A DNA stretch of 64,000 nt from Flavobacterium sp. Root935 (GCF_001429295.1 NZ_LMJL01000008.1:389513-453512); one strand, 5' to 3'. Positions 54,785 through 63,866 are shown, numbered from the stretch's first letter. Numbers and translations are program-made. The notes: a model not told the origin generated them from the sequence alone.

Positions 54785-55113
54785 ACTCTCTTTTAAAAAC
54801 TAGAAATCCAATAAAACAAAGATCTAACAAGTTTAGGTTCTAAACTTTTAGAGTTTTTTTTCTCCTGATGAAGAATTAATTAAAAAACGAATGCAATAGG
54901 TTAATTTTAAAACTAACTCTAAAAAGATTAAACTTCTCTTATGTTTTTGATAATTTTAATAAATTTCAATTCGTAATTATTTTTATCGATGTACTAATTC
55001 TTTAAAAACATCAAAATTGATATCAGGTATGTTCATATAAATAACACCATACAATACATCTATGCATCATATGGTGTTTCTTTAAAATTAAATTATCTTA
55101 GATTGTCCGAATA

Positions 55114-56328
55114 CTATTTGCAGGCTTCCGCCATAAGCATCTGCATTTCTTCTAATAAACCTGCAATAGGTGTGTCGCTGGTATTTGTGAGACAAAGATT
55201 GCCGTTGGTACTGATCGCCCCAATAGTCTGCTCCAAGCCCTTTCCTGAACGAACCATTGGACCATATACAGATTTAAGTTTGAGCTTTCCAAAATCAGTT
55301 TTATATTTCACCTTTACCAGATTAGTAACCATTATTTGGTGATTGAATGCTTCTTTTAATATATCTACCATTTTTTGGATATCTGCACTGTTGAAAGTCA
55401 GCGTTCTGAAAAAACCAAGATAATTCTCTACATGTTCTTTTGTTTCTGTTCCATTGAGACCTGATTTTGCCAATCTGGCTATATCCCAAAAAGATTGCTT
55501 TTCTTCTGGCTCAAAATAAACGGGATGAGTCGTAATATTCAATCCGCAGTTATCATCTAATTGAAGCGCTTTTCGTGTGCAGATAGGAGAAATTAATTCA
55601 ATTTTTTTGTCATCCCACTCTTGGCGAAGTTTTCTTCCTGCAATAACCACAGCAGCGCAAATTGCACCATGCACCGTTGTTTGCTCCAGTCTTGATCTTT
55701 CTATAAGCTGTGATGTATGCTCGCTTGAAAACTTAATACTTTCAACTTTAGGAGAAACAGCATCAGGTTTTTTAAATATATATATTGAAGTTTCGTTATC
55801 TTCAACAGCAGTATCCTCAGGAAGTCCAAGTGTTTCATCGTTAGATTTTTGCGGTGCTAATACCAGCGGAATCTGGCCTGTAACTGCCTCCAGTAAATCC
55901 CTGAATAAATACATAAGTGAAGATCCATCGGCTAATGTATGATTGGCTACTAAAATCAATACAGTATCTTCAGGTTTTTGTAATACAATCACTCTAAAAA
56001 GAGGACCCTCTTCAGTATTAAATCGTGTTGCTAATTCCTTTTCGACTACTTCCTCCCATTTAAAATTGTTATCGATTTCTATGACCTTCAGTGGAATGAC
56101 TAGGGAGTCAACATGTTCGATAAAAGGTCTTTTAAATTCATCCATTCTAATTCTTGCTGAAAGGTTGGGATGTCTCTTCTGAACCTGATCAACGGCCAGT
56201 CTCCATGCATCAGCCGATTCTCTTCCTTCTACTTCTGCAACCAAAGCAAAGTCCTTAGAATCAATCTGATCCAACAGCCAGAATGTTTTTTCAAATGCAC
56301 CCAATGTGCGGTTTTGATGTTTTGTCAT
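55114..56328 (-). CDS. Stand-alone condensation-domain acyltransferase
   Basis: 404 residues. N-terminal LGAFEKTFWLLDQ and the active-site region NHTLADGSS near residue 135 (the HHxxxDG motif with Asn in the first position) place it with NRPS condensation domains and PapA5/wax-ester-type acyltransferases. A DFGKLKLKSVYGP block near 345 equals the DFGWG-type motif region. It is one isolated domain with no carrier protein or adenylation domain in the window. Possible role: transfer of an acyl group to an alcohol or amine. Replacement of the first His is seen in some active relatives. Confidence 0.75.
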   Translation of the reverse strand: MTKHQNRTLGAFEKTFWLLDQIDSKDFALVAEVEGRESADAWRLAVDQVQKRHPNLSARIRMDEFKRPFIEHVDSLVIPLKVIEIDNNFKWEEVVEKELATRFNTEEGPLFRVIVLQKPEDTVLILVANHTLADGSSLMYLFRDLLEAVTGQIPLVLAPQKSNDETLGLPEDTAVEDNETSIYIFKKPDAVSPKVESIKFSSEHTSQLIERSRLEQTTVHGAICAAVVIAGRKLRQEWDDKKIELISPICTRKALQLDDNCGLNITTHPVYFEPEEKQSFWDIARLAKSGLNGTETKEHVENYLGFFRTLTFNSADIQKMVDILKEAFNHQIMVTNLVKVKYKTDFGKLKLKSVYGPMVRSGKGLEQTIGAISTNGNLCLTNTSDTPIAGLLEEMQMLMAEACK

Positions 56329-56785
56329 TTCTAATAGTTTTTAATTTTTACTGATTCTTAGAGAATGATTCTATATCTCGTGTGATTAATAATAATCAAC
56401 ATGACCGTTTTCATTCTCCGCAGCAAAATTCAGTAAAGACCGATTCTCTAAAAATGGATATACTGCAGTTATTATTGTAGATTTTTCCCTTTATTAGATT
56501 TGGTGTGACAGAGGACAAAGTCAGGCATCATACGTAAAGTGCAGAGCATTAGGAATTGTCAAAACTACCAACTCGGGATATTTGTAATTATTTAGAATAA
56601 TATAATAAAGGAATTGCAAATGCTGTTGTTATAATAATTGTACAAATAGACAGCACAGAAAATTTATGTATTAATAGAAGTATAGGAAAAGAGAAACGGC
56701 AATTTGTAGAGGAATTGGAAATCCAAAAAAAAGAATAAAAGAGTATAAATTTTAGCTAAACAAAATTAATTTAGAGATTCTTAAT
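56329..56785. other. Gene-free spacer
   Basis: AT-rich, no convincing gene. A 34-codon open frame on the minus strand, without a start and ending ENRSLLNFAAENENG, lies around 56400-56490 and could be a scrap. No repeats noticed. Confidence 0.3.
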
Positions 56786-57160
56786 TTATTCCGTATCGGC
56801 TGCTCCGGGAAATTTTTTAATGATTAAAGATTTCAGTCTCTCTTGATTCTGATCACCCCATTGGCCTAAAGCACCTATAACTGGAATTAAACTCTCGCCA
56901 AATTTAGTGAGACTGTATTCTACTTTTGGCGGCACTACAGGATATATTTTCCTAACAACGAGCTCATGTTCTTCCAATTCGTTCAACTGGATGTTCAGCA
57001 CCCTGCGTGAAGCGTCTGGTATTTTACGTTGCAATTCACTTGGTCTCTTATGGCCTTCGTTAATAAACCAAAGCAGGCGTATTTTCCATTTACCATATAA
57101 TACTTCCCCTATCAGGTCAAGTCCGCAGTTTAAGTTCGGTATTGTTTTTCTTTCATACAT
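56786..57160 (-). CDS. HxlR-family transcriptional regulator
   Basis: 124 residues with the HxlR winged helix: LYGKWKIRLLWFINEGHKRPSELQRKIPDASRRVLNIQL, then the wing PPKVEYSLTKFGESL. HxlR proteins are small dimeric regulators that often answer to aldehydes, quinones or thiol stress, though the only Cys seen here is at residue 12. It is divergent from the SDR gene; the 123-bp spacer has a TACTAGTA palindrome next to its start. It likely regulates both genes. Confidence 0.92.
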   Translation of the reverse strand: MYERKTIPNLNCGLDLIGEVLYGKWKIRLLWFINEGHKRPSELQRKIPDASRRVLNIQLNELEEHELVVRKIYPVVPPKVEYSLTKFGESLIPVIGALGQWGDQNQERLKSLIIKKFPGAADTE

Positions 57161-57170
57161 ATTGTAAAAG

Positions 57171-57178
57171 TACTAGTA
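57171..57178. promoter_or_regulatory. TACTAGTA palindrome in the HxlR/SDR spacer
   Basis: An 8-bp palindrome 11 nt upstream of the HxlR start, in an AT-rich surrounding that is partly symmetrical. A possible HxlR operator, weaker than that at 59079. Confidence 0.3.
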
Positions 57179-57221
57179 TGTTACGATTTGTGCAATAGGG
57201 GAAAAATTTATCCCTATCTGA

Positions 57222-57239
57222 ATCGTAATTCCGTACTTG
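57222..57239 (+). repeat. 18-bp direct repeat, copy 1
   Basis: ATCGTAATTCCGTACTTG is found here, 45 nt before the SDR start, and again exactly at 60367-60384. Flanks are similar for about 8 more bases on the left. Confidence 0.7.
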
Positions 57240-57283
57240 TGAGAAAGTTGCATACTTCTGAAATTTGTACAAAAGAAATTATC

Positions 57284-58078
57284 ATGAAACAAATAATAGA
57301 TTATCAAAACGAGTTATCAGGCAAAATTGCGCTTGTGACAGGAGGTACAAAAGGGGCTGGCAGAGCGATAGCCGAACGTTTAAAAAATGCCGGTGCTACG
57401 GTAGTTATCAGCGCAAGAAACCAACCTGAAACACCAGATAAAGAGCTGCATTTCATTCCTGCAGATTTAAGCAAACCAGAAGCTGCTGCCAAAGTTGCTT
57501 CTGAAGTATTTGAGAAATTCGGTAAGTTAGATATCCTTGTAAACAATCTGGGAGGTTCTGAAACTCCTGGCGGAGGATTTGCTGCATTAACCAATACAGA
57601 TTGGGAAGAAACAATACAAGCCAACTTACTGGCACCAGTTCGCCTGGATAAGGCAGTTCTTCCAAAAATGCTTGAAGGTAAAAGCGGGGTAATAATCCAC
57701 ATAGCATCTATTCAGGGAAAACTTCCTTTGTACGATTCCACGCTGCCGTATGCTGCCGCAAAGGCTGGACTTATTAATTACAGCAAAGGATTATCGAAAG
57801 AAGTATCTCCAAAAGGTGTACGTGTATTGACCGTTTCTCCAGGATGGATTATGACCGAGGCATCAATACGCATGATGGAGCGCATTTCTGAAAGCAGTAA
57901 TATATCTATAGAAGAGGCTGAAAAAGGTGTAATGGCAGCTTTGGGAGGTATCCCTTACGGAAGACCAGCCAAACCGGAAGAAGTCGCTGAACTCGTTGGA
58001 TTTTTGGTATCACCCAGAGCAGGTTACCTGACAGGAACAGAATATGTAATCGATGGTGGAACAATTCCAACGGTTTGA
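57284..58078 (+). CDS. SDR-family oxidoreductase
   Basis: 264 residues from the ATG of MKQIIDYQNEL (57284); the upstream extension runs through the promoter region. Classical short-chain dehydrogenase: cofactor site TGGTKGAGRAIA, NNLGG in place of NNAG, the catalytic Ser in the HIASIQG strand and Y-x-x-x-K as YAAAK, then SPGWIMT. NAD(P)-dependent oxidation or reduction of a small alcohol or carbonyl. It is divergent from an HxlR regulator and followed by a SnoaL-like gene. Confidence 0.93.
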   Translation: MKQIIDYQNELSGKIALVTGGTKGAGRAIAERLKNAGATVVISARNQPETPDKELHFIPADLSKPEAAAKVASEVFEKFGKLDILVNNLGGSETPGGGFAALTNTDWEETIQANLLAPVRLDKAVLPKMLEGKSGVIIHIASIQGKLPLYDSTLPYAAAKAGLINYSKGLSKEVSPKGVRVLTVSPGWIMTEASIRMMERISESSNISIEEAEKGVMAALGGIPYGRPAKPEEVAELVGFLVSPRAGYLTGTEYVIDGGTIPTV

Positions 58079-58185
58079 TTTTTAATATATGTAATAGTTA
58101 CCTTGAAAGAAGAGGTCTATATGTCCAATAAAAATAATAAGTAAATAAAATAAATAAGCATTAGTAACCATAAAATAGATACATT

Positions 58186-58506
58186 ATGAACTTACCAGAA
58201 GTAATACAAGACTTAGTAAAAGCGCAAAACAATTTTGACAGTTCGGCTTTTGCCGATTGCTTTTCAGAAACTGCAATCGTATTTGATGAGGGAAAAAATT
58301 ATACCAGCAAAACAGAAATAAAAAACTGGATAGAAAAAAGCTCAAAGGAATACAATACAGCAATGAAACCGCTTGAATTTGAAGGAGATGCTGAAAAGGG
58401 AAATTTAAAAGCAGAAGTATCAGGAACTTTTCCAGGGAGTCCCATTATTCTTACCTATAATTTAACGTTTAAAGGAAAACTTATAGAATCGTTGGAAATT
58501 AATTAA
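58186..58506 (+). CDS. SnoaL/NTF2-like small protein
   Basis: 106 residues with the NTF2-like pattern: helical start with NNFDSSAFADCFSETAIVFDEG, then a curved sheet (GNLKAEVSGTFPGSPIILTYNLTF). Such folds serve as isomerases, hydrolases or binding proteins. Follows the SDR gene by 107 bp in the same direction and ends at a strong hairpin, so it likely works with the SDR on one substrate. Confidence 0.8.
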   Translation: MNLPEVIQDLVKAQNNFDSSAFADCFSETAIVFDEGKNYTSKTEIKNWIEKSSKEYNTAMKPLEFEGDAEKGNLKAEVSGTFPGSPIILTYNLTFKGKLIESLEIN

Positions 58507-58541
58507 AGTTTCAAAAGCAGACCTTAAATTATGATTATTCT

Positions 58542-58592
58542 ATTAGGAGAATTACATACAATTGAATAATTGACCTATTTAATTCTCCTAAT
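58542..58592 (+). terminator. Inverted repeat after the SnoaL-like gene
   Basis: 13-bp perfect stem ATTAGGAGAATTA / TAATTCTCCTAAT with a 25-nt loop and a T-rich tract behind it. Probably a terminator, though the loop is long. Confidence 0.6.
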
Positions 58593-58687
58593 TGTTTTTA
58601 TAAAGTTTCGAACCTAAATCTTGTCAGTCTAGATCTTGTTGGATTTTACATTCACCTTATCTTTCTCTATTTGCAACATGTTTATGG

Positions 58688-59068
58688 TTAAGGAATTAAT
58701 GTTGACGAAATTCCTAAATGAACATCTTTGTGCTTTGCCCCCCACTCATCCAATTGCAGGCAGATAGGAATGAGAGCACTGCTTACAGGAGTAAGTTCAT
58801 ATTCAACCCTCGGAGGCACTTCATGATACACGGTGCGTATTACCAATCCATCACGTTCCAGCTCGCGAAGCTGTAATGTCAGCATCCTTTCGGTAATGTT
58901 CGGGATTATCCTTTTAAGCTCCCCAAAACGTTTTTTACAGTCACTTAACCGTATTAAAATTGGCAGTTTCCACCTTCCGCCCATTAGTTGTACGGCGTAG
59001 GTAAGATTACAATCTGAAAGAAAATTTCGATTGATGTTATTTGTGGTATTTTCTTTTCTATTTGTCAT
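58688..59068 (-). CDS. HxlR-family transcriptional regulator
   Basis: 126 residues with CNLTYAVQLMGGRWKLPILIRL, a GELKRIIPNITERMLTLQL recognition region and a PPRVEYELTP wing. A single Cys lies before the first helix (CNLTYA), as in redox-sensing HxlR members such as YodB and HypR, and a second in KKRFG-side CKKRF; Cys-based sensing is therefore possible. Divergent from the Gfo/Idh/MocA gene, with a strong double palindrome in between. Confidence 0.92.
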   Translation of the reverse strand: MTNRKENTTNNINRNFLSDCNLTYAVQLMGGRWKLPILIRLSDCKKRFGELKRIIPNITERMLTLQLRELERDGLVIRTVYHEVPPRVEYELTPVSSALIPICLQLDEWGAKHKDVHLGISSTLIP

Positions 59069-59078
59069 TACTTACAAA

Positions 59079-59114
59079 ATTGTATGTACATACAATAGGT
59101 TGTGTACACTACAA
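59079..59114. promoter_or_regulatory. Double palindromic operator of the HxlR gene
   Basis: ATTGTATGTACATACAAT (59079-59096) is an 18-bp perfect palindrome. Three bases on, TTGTGTACACTACAA (59100-59114) is a partial copy with a GTGTACAC core. They lie 11-46 nt upstream of the HxlR start and 47-82 nt upstream of the Gfo/Idh/MocA start. Very likely the autoregulatory site. Confidence 0.75.
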
Positions 59115-59160
59115 AATTATAGTGTTCTTGTTAATTTTACAATTAATATAATAGAAATAA

Positions 59161-60243
59161 ATGAAAACAGAAAAAATAAAAGTTGGTATAATAGGGCTTA
59201 ACCCCGACAGCCAGTGGGCATCAAAGTCACACCTTCCTGCATTAAGGTATCTATCTGAGACCTATGAGATTATCGGAGTAGCCAATTCTACTCATGAAAG
59301 CGCTTTAATAGCTGCGGATAAACTAGAAATACCAATCGCTTATGAAAACCCAGATGCCTTAATAGCATCAGCCGAAATAGAACTGGTTGTTATTACTGTA
59401 AAAGTCCCTTACCATTATGATCTTGTAAAGGCTGCGCTTGAAGCAGGCAAACATGTGTACTGCGAACACCCCTTGGGTAACGGACTTACTGAAACGGAGC
59501 AATTAGCAGCGATTGCGGCACGGAAAAATGTAGTTGCAGCAGTAGGGACGCAAATGGTTGTATCACCAGAATTGACTTATCTGGAGCACCTTATTAAAGA
59601 TGGCTATGTAGGGAAGGTTTTATCCACTACACTGCTAGGCTCGGGAGGTCCTTGGTCAGATGAAGCAATTTCGGCTAACTATTATCTATACGATAAAACA
59701 AACGGCGCTACAATGTTGACCATCCCCTTGGGGCATACATTGGCAGGTTTAACTAAAGTTTTGGGCGGTTTTGATACTTTGACAGCAAAAATGATAAACA
59801 ATTACACAACAGTAAAACTTACTGATATTGGTGAAATAAAACCTAAGACCTCTGAAGACCAGATTATGGTAATAGGCCAATTGAAAAATGGAGCCGCAAT
59901 TTCTATTCATTACCGCGGCGGCGTTTCAAGAGGCACTAACCTTTTGTGGGAGATTAATGGAACGCACGGAGATATACAGGTAACAGGGCCGCTTGGACAT
60001 GGTCAGCTTGTCTCTTTAGAAATTCAAGGAGCCCAAGGGAAAGATACGAAATTACAAAACCTGCCAATTCCAAATGAAATGTATGAGGGTTTGCCTGATA
60101 ATCCCGTAATTAGAAATGTGGTGCTGCTTTATAAAAGAGTTGCTGCTGATATAAAAAATAAAACGAAAACAGCACCAACTTTTGACGACGCAGTTGTACT
60201 TGGCCTTCTTCTCAATGATATCGAGAAGTCTTCAAAAGGTTAA
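59161..60243 (+). CDS. Gfo/Idh/MocA-family oxidoreductase
   Basis: 360 residues. The N-terminal Rossmann fold begins KVGIIGLNPDSQWASKSHLPAL, followed by the family EHPLGNGLTE block (the E-K-P position reads E-H-P) near residue 102, then an alpha/beta substrate domain. NAD(P)-dependent dehydrogenase; the Lys of EKP is replaced by His, which is found in some members such as D-galactose 1-dehydrogenase-like (Gal80-type) proteins. Gal80-like fungal regulators share this look. Substrate unknown; controlled by the divergent HxlR. Confidence 0.88.
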   Translation: MKTEKIKVGIIGLNPDSQWASKSHLPALRYLSETYEIIGVANSTHESALIAADKLEIPIAYENPDALIASAEIELVVITVKVPYHYDLVKAALEAGKHVYCEHPLGNGLTETEQLAAIAARKNVVAAVGTQMVVSPELTYLEHLIKDGYVGKVLSTTLLGSGGPWSDEAISANYYLYDKTNGATMLTIPLGHTLAGLTKVLGGFDTLTAKMINNYTTVKLTDIGEIKPKTSEDQIMVIGQLKNGAAISIHYRGGVSRGTNLLWEINGTHGDIQVTGPLGHGQLVSLEIQGAQGKDTKLQNLPIPNEMYEGLPDNPVIRNVVLLYKRVAADIKNKTKTAPTFDDAVVLGLLLNDIEKSSKG

Positions 60244-60595
60244 GGTAATAAGCTTAAAGTTTAATTACTGCAAAATCCATGTGTTAACAATCTAGCTCTT
60301 AATTTCTAAGTGTTTTTGTACTGTCTGGGATTTTAATCCGATAAGTACTTTTATTTCTCTATATCGATCGTAATTCCGTACTTGCTTATAAAGGTTATGT
60401 CAGGATTTTACTTCGTTGATTTAAATAAAGTTATAGATTAAAAGAGTTGTTTTTGGTTCCTAAAGAGACGTTTTTGATATAAGGAAAAATGTACAATGGA
60501 CTCTTCCAAATGTCCATTTTCAAGCCTTAGTGTTTTACGCATCTTTGTATTGTAAATAATTCAAAACAAATAGTAACTAATTAAAAATAAACAAA
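60244..60595. other. Spacer with second copy of the 18-bp repeat
   Basis: No gene is seen. ATCGTAATTCCGTACTTG recurs at 60367-60384. An imperfect -7 box (CATCTTTG, 60540-60547) lies about 50 nt before the alpha/beta hydrolase start. Confidence 0.5.
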
Positions 60596-61504
60596 ATGAA
60601 AACACTTATTTCAACATTAAGCCTTTTATGTATCTTTACTTTAAGCCAGCCGTTATTGGCTCAATCAAAACGAGTTCCAGCATCAGCCGGACGATTAGAA
60701 TTTATTGAAGTTGAACCAAATGTAAAACTTCATGTAACCGACCTTGGGGAAGGACAGCCTATTGTATTAATACACGGATGGCCGTTAAATGATGCAATGT
60801 ATGAATATCAATATCAATATTTTGTTCAAAAAGGTTTTAGGGTGATCGGAATATCAATGAGAGGATTTGGAAAATCTGACAGACCCTATGGTAAATACGA
60901 TTTTGATGTTTTCTCAGATGACATCAAGGTAGTTTTAGATAAACTTAAGATCGAAAATGCAGTTCTCGGCGGTTTTTCTATGGGAGGTGCAGTTGTCATA
61001 CATTATATGGCAAAATACAATGGAGCACATGTGAGCAAACTGGCACTTTTTGCCGCTGCCGCGCCTTCGTGGAAACAACGTGAAGGTTTTCCATATGGTG
61101 CTACCGATGAAGCAGCTGCAGGATTAATACATACAACAAGAACTAACAGACAGCAGTTGATTGAAGATTTTGGTAAAGCCTTTGGGGCGTCGGAAAATGC
61201 AATCTCACCAACTATGTCTCAATGGCTGGCAAGTATCAACTCTGATGCCTCTCCCTATGCAACAACACAATCTATAATAGCTTTGCGAGATCTTGATTTA
61301 CGTCCTGCCTTATCAAAAATTAATTTGCCTGTAGCAATATTTCATGGCACGAAAGATACGCTGTGTGATTTCGTGTTTGCAGAGCAATTGCACAAAGGTC
61401 TAAAAAACTCTTACATTGTAAAGTTTGAAAAAAGTGGACACGCACTATTTATTGAGGAAATGGAAAAATTCAATACAGAACTTGAAAAGTTTACAAAAAA
61501 ATAA
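60596..61504 (+). CDS. Exported alpha/beta hydrolase (haloperoxidase-like)
   Basis: 302 residues with signal peptide (LLCIFTLSQPLLAQ). Alpha/beta hydrolase landmarks: IHGWPLND oxyanion region, GISMRGFGKSDRP, nucleophile elbow GGFSMGGA near residue 128, IFHGTKDTLCDF acid region and EKSGHALF catalytic His. This set is that of non-haem chloroperoxidase/esterase-type hydrolases. Periplasmic or secreted. It ends in a terminator. Substrate unknown. Confidence 0.9.
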   Translation: MKTLISTLSLLCIFTLSQPLLAQSKRVPASAGRLEFIEVEPNVKLHVTDLGEGQPIVLIHGWPLNDAMYEYQYQYFVQKGFRVIGISMRGFGKSDRPYGKYDFDVFSDDIKVVLDKLKIENAVLGGFSMGGAVVIHYMAKYNGAHVSKLALFAAAAPSWKQREGFPYGATDEAAAGLIHTTRTNRQQLIEDFGKAFGASENAISPTMSQWLASINSDASPYATTQSIIALRDLDLRPALSKINLPVAIFHGTKDTLCDFVFAEQLHKGLKNSYIVKFEKSGHALFIEEMEKFNTELEKFTKK

Positions 61505-61565
61505 TTTATTGTCGCAGTTCATTGCTTTGTAAAAAATAAAGATTAGAAGCTAATTAAGTATCATC

Positions 61566-61590
61566 GCCGGTCTTTTAAAGACCGGCTTTT
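61566..61590 (+). terminator. Terminator of the alpha/beta hydrolase gene
   Basis: Stem GCCGGTCTTT / AAAGACCGGC with a minimal loop followed by TTTT. It lies immediately before the AraC start, so AraC needs its own promoter or read-through. Confidence 0.8.
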
Positions 61591-61603
61591 AAAAGAATTG
61601 ATA

Positions 61604-62476
61604 ATGAAAGAACACGTTTTTGATATAAGCCTTAAAAAAATAGGTATGCTTAAAGTAGATAATGATAGCCTCGAAATGATCAATTCTGAAGCTTACAAAG
61701 AGTATATAAAAGTGCTTTACCTTGATGCAGACTGTAAGATCAAGGTAGATTTTCAAGTATATAATACTTCAGGCAGTTCTCTTTTTTTTATAAGTCCCAA
61801 TCAGGTTCTCAGCATCGAAGAGATCGGCAAGCAAGAAGGCTTCTTTATATTTTACAACAGTGATTTTTACTGCATTCAAATTCATGACGAGGAAGTTGCC
61901 TGCGATGGACTGCTGTTCAATAATATTCATAATATGCCCATGACGACTGTACCTCAAACAGATTCCGCATTTATCGATTATTTATTTGTTCAGATGCAAG
62001 ATGAATTTATTTTGAAAGATTCCTCGCAAGAGGAAATGATCCGTACTTATCTGAAACAAATCTTCATTAAGTCAACCAGACTCTGGAAACTGCAGCACCT
62101 AGACGGTGTATTGGGGCAACACCACAATGATCTCGAATGTTTCAGGCGTTTCACCCAATTGGTTGAAGCAAACTATAAACAAAAACATAGTGTAGCAGAC
62201 TATGCCGATATACTTGCTATAGCACCCAAGACTCTGACCCATAAATTTAAGCGGATGAACCTGCCGCAACCCAATGAAATTATCAAAAACCGAATTATAT
62301 TAGAAGCAAAAAGACTTTTAGTTCATACTGCTAAAAGTGCCAAAGAAATCGCATACGATCTTGGATATGAAGACCCAGCTTATTTTAGCCGTCTTTTTTT
62401 CATAAAAACTAATGAAACCCCATTTGGCTTTAAGAATAAATACCTCAGCATTCAAGCTTCAGAACAAAGTCTTTAA
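61604..62476 (+). CDS. AraC-family transcriptional regulator
   Basis: 290 residues from the ATG of MKEHVFD. The N-terminal 150 residues are a sensor-like beta-rich domain. The C-terminal 100 carry two helix-turn-helix units (SVADYADILAIAPKTLTHKFKR and SAKEIAYDLGYEDPAYFSRLF). Cytosolic activator. The next gene follows after 22 bp and is probably co-transcribed. Confidence 0.93.
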   Translation: MKEHVFDISLKKIGMLKVDNDSLEMINSEAYKEYIKVLYLDADCKIKVDFQVYNTSGSSLFFISPNQVLSIEEIGKQEGFFIFYNSDFYCIQIHDEEVACDGLLFNNIHNMPMTTVPQTDSAFIDYLFVQMQDEFILKDSSQEEMIRTYLKQIFIKSTRLWKLQHLDGVLGQHHNDLECFRRFTQLVEANYKQKHSVADYADILAIAPKTLTHKFKRMNLPQPNEIIKNRIILEAKRLLVHTAKSAKEIAYDLGYEDPAYFSRLFFIKTNETPFGFKNKYLSIQASEQSL

Positions 62477-62498
62477 AAATCCAGAAAAAAATAAAATA

Positions 62499-63416
62499 AT
62501 GACAGGTAAATATTTTGTGTATACTTTTCTATACCTCTTCCTAACTGCAATGTCTATTAATGCACAGCAAGTTAAAGATCCCAATATTAGCACATTGGCT
62601 GAACGCAATCAACGTGCACCGGAAAGTGTTTTTAAAAAATTTCGCAATGCAGGCATGGATCCTGTTGAACATCAATTAACCGATATTGAAAGAGAGAAGT
62701 TAAACAACGCCTTTGCTATACTGCCTCCATTACATCAAAAAATTCTAAAAAAGCATCTGCACAGTATCAGTTTTATGGATAATATGCCCAATACTGCCCT
62801 TACATCACCTGTCGAAACATCTGATTCGGTAAAAATGTATAATATAACTTTCCGTGCTGAAATTCTTAACCAGACTATTTCTGAGTGGACAACCTGGAAA
62901 GAAAACACCTGCTATCAAAAATTAACAGACAGTCAATATCAGGTTACGATTGAAGCTGGTAATCTGGATGCCATTATCTACGTTTTACTTCATGAAGCTA
63001 CACATGTCGTGGATGGCGTTCTAAATCTAACTCCTCATCTGAATGAAAAAGATGTTTGGGAAGGATCAAAAGACTTTACACAAAATGTTTGGGATAAATA
63101 TAATGAGCCTTCGGAGAACGTAATCAATCCATTACTGGAGACTGTACTCTTTAGAAGTGGTAAACCAATCGAAGTTTCATATGCCCCAGAAGTGTATGAA
63201 GCAATTCAAAAAACACCTTTTGTTTCACTCTACAGCACAGCATCATGGTTTGAAGATCTAGCCGAGGCATTAACTATTTATCATCTTACCGAGAAAATGA
63301 AGCAGCCCTATAAAGTGGTAGTTCTAAAAAATGGAATTCAGGAAGTCCTCTATGAACCAAGCAAGAATAAACGCGTGAAAAAAAGGCAAAATCAATTACA
63401 GATTTTTTACACATAA
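62499..63416 (+). CDS. Secreted HExxH-motif protein, putative metallopeptidase
   Basis: 305 residues from the ATG of MTGKYFVY (62499), which opens a signal peptide ending SINAQQ; a longer frame would overlap AraC. The motif LLHEATHVVDG near residue 165 fits a zincin HExxH zinc site. The rest, with EDLAEALTIYHLTEKM near 260, may provide the third zinc ligand (Glu). No family is recognised beyond that. Adjacent to AraC. Confidence 0.65.
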   Translation: MTGKYFVYTFLYLFLTAMSINAQQVKDPNISTLAERNQRAPESVFKKFRNAGMDPVEHQLTDIEREKLNNAFAILPPLHQKILKKHLHSISFMDNMPNTALTSPVETSDSVKMYNITFRAEILNQTISEWTTWKENTCYQKLTDSQYQVTIEAGNLDAIIYVLLHEATHVVDGVLNLTPHLNEKDVWEGSKDFTQNVWDKYNEPSENVINPLLETVLFRSGKPIEVSYAPEVYEAIQKTPFVSLYSTASWFEDLAEALTIYHLTEKMKQPYKVVVLKNGIQEVLYEPSKNKRVKKRQNQLQIFYT

Positions 63417-63866
63417 ATTAAGGCCTTAAAATTCAAACGAAACAAGATTTTAAAAATGTTCTTTACTTAAACTCATAAATAATGACAATTTAATGTGTGC
63501 CAGAATCATTGCAACAAGTGTTTTGGAGGTGATACCATTTTTGACACAAAAAATTAAGGCGGTTTTTAAGATATTTCATGAGGCAGAGTTTTGCGGCAAA
63601 ATCGTGGCGCGTAAGCCTTGACCTAGTACTAAACTCATTAAAATCTAAAACCTCCAAAATCAAATAATTTTCAAAGGTTCTAAAATATCACGTTCCTTAA
63701 GAAACTATTTGCGAACCATTTTATGCAGTACTTGAGGAAGATTTCAATATTACAACCTTAAAACAGTTTACAAAAAATAAAAAATGAACTGTAATATAGC
63801 GATTTCTTGCATTCGTTTAGTTAGCCAAAGAGGGATATCGTAGTGAAATAAAAATAATTTAGTTTA
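63417..63866. other. Spacer with motif copy 3
   Basis: No gene is supported. It contains GGCAAAATCGTGGCGC (63595-63610). A 42-codon frame from an ATG near 63492 ends across it (EFCGKIVARKP). The peptide around copy 2 (EICGRIVAH) is similar, so the conserved unit may be a protein scrap rather than a DNA site. A further short open frame ends near 63786. Confidence 0.35.

Noticed and set aside
63492..63620. 42-aa gene across motif copy 3
   Set aside because: Too short, no promoter, and resembles a scrap shared with the copy at 54.77 kb; noted as a repeat instead.
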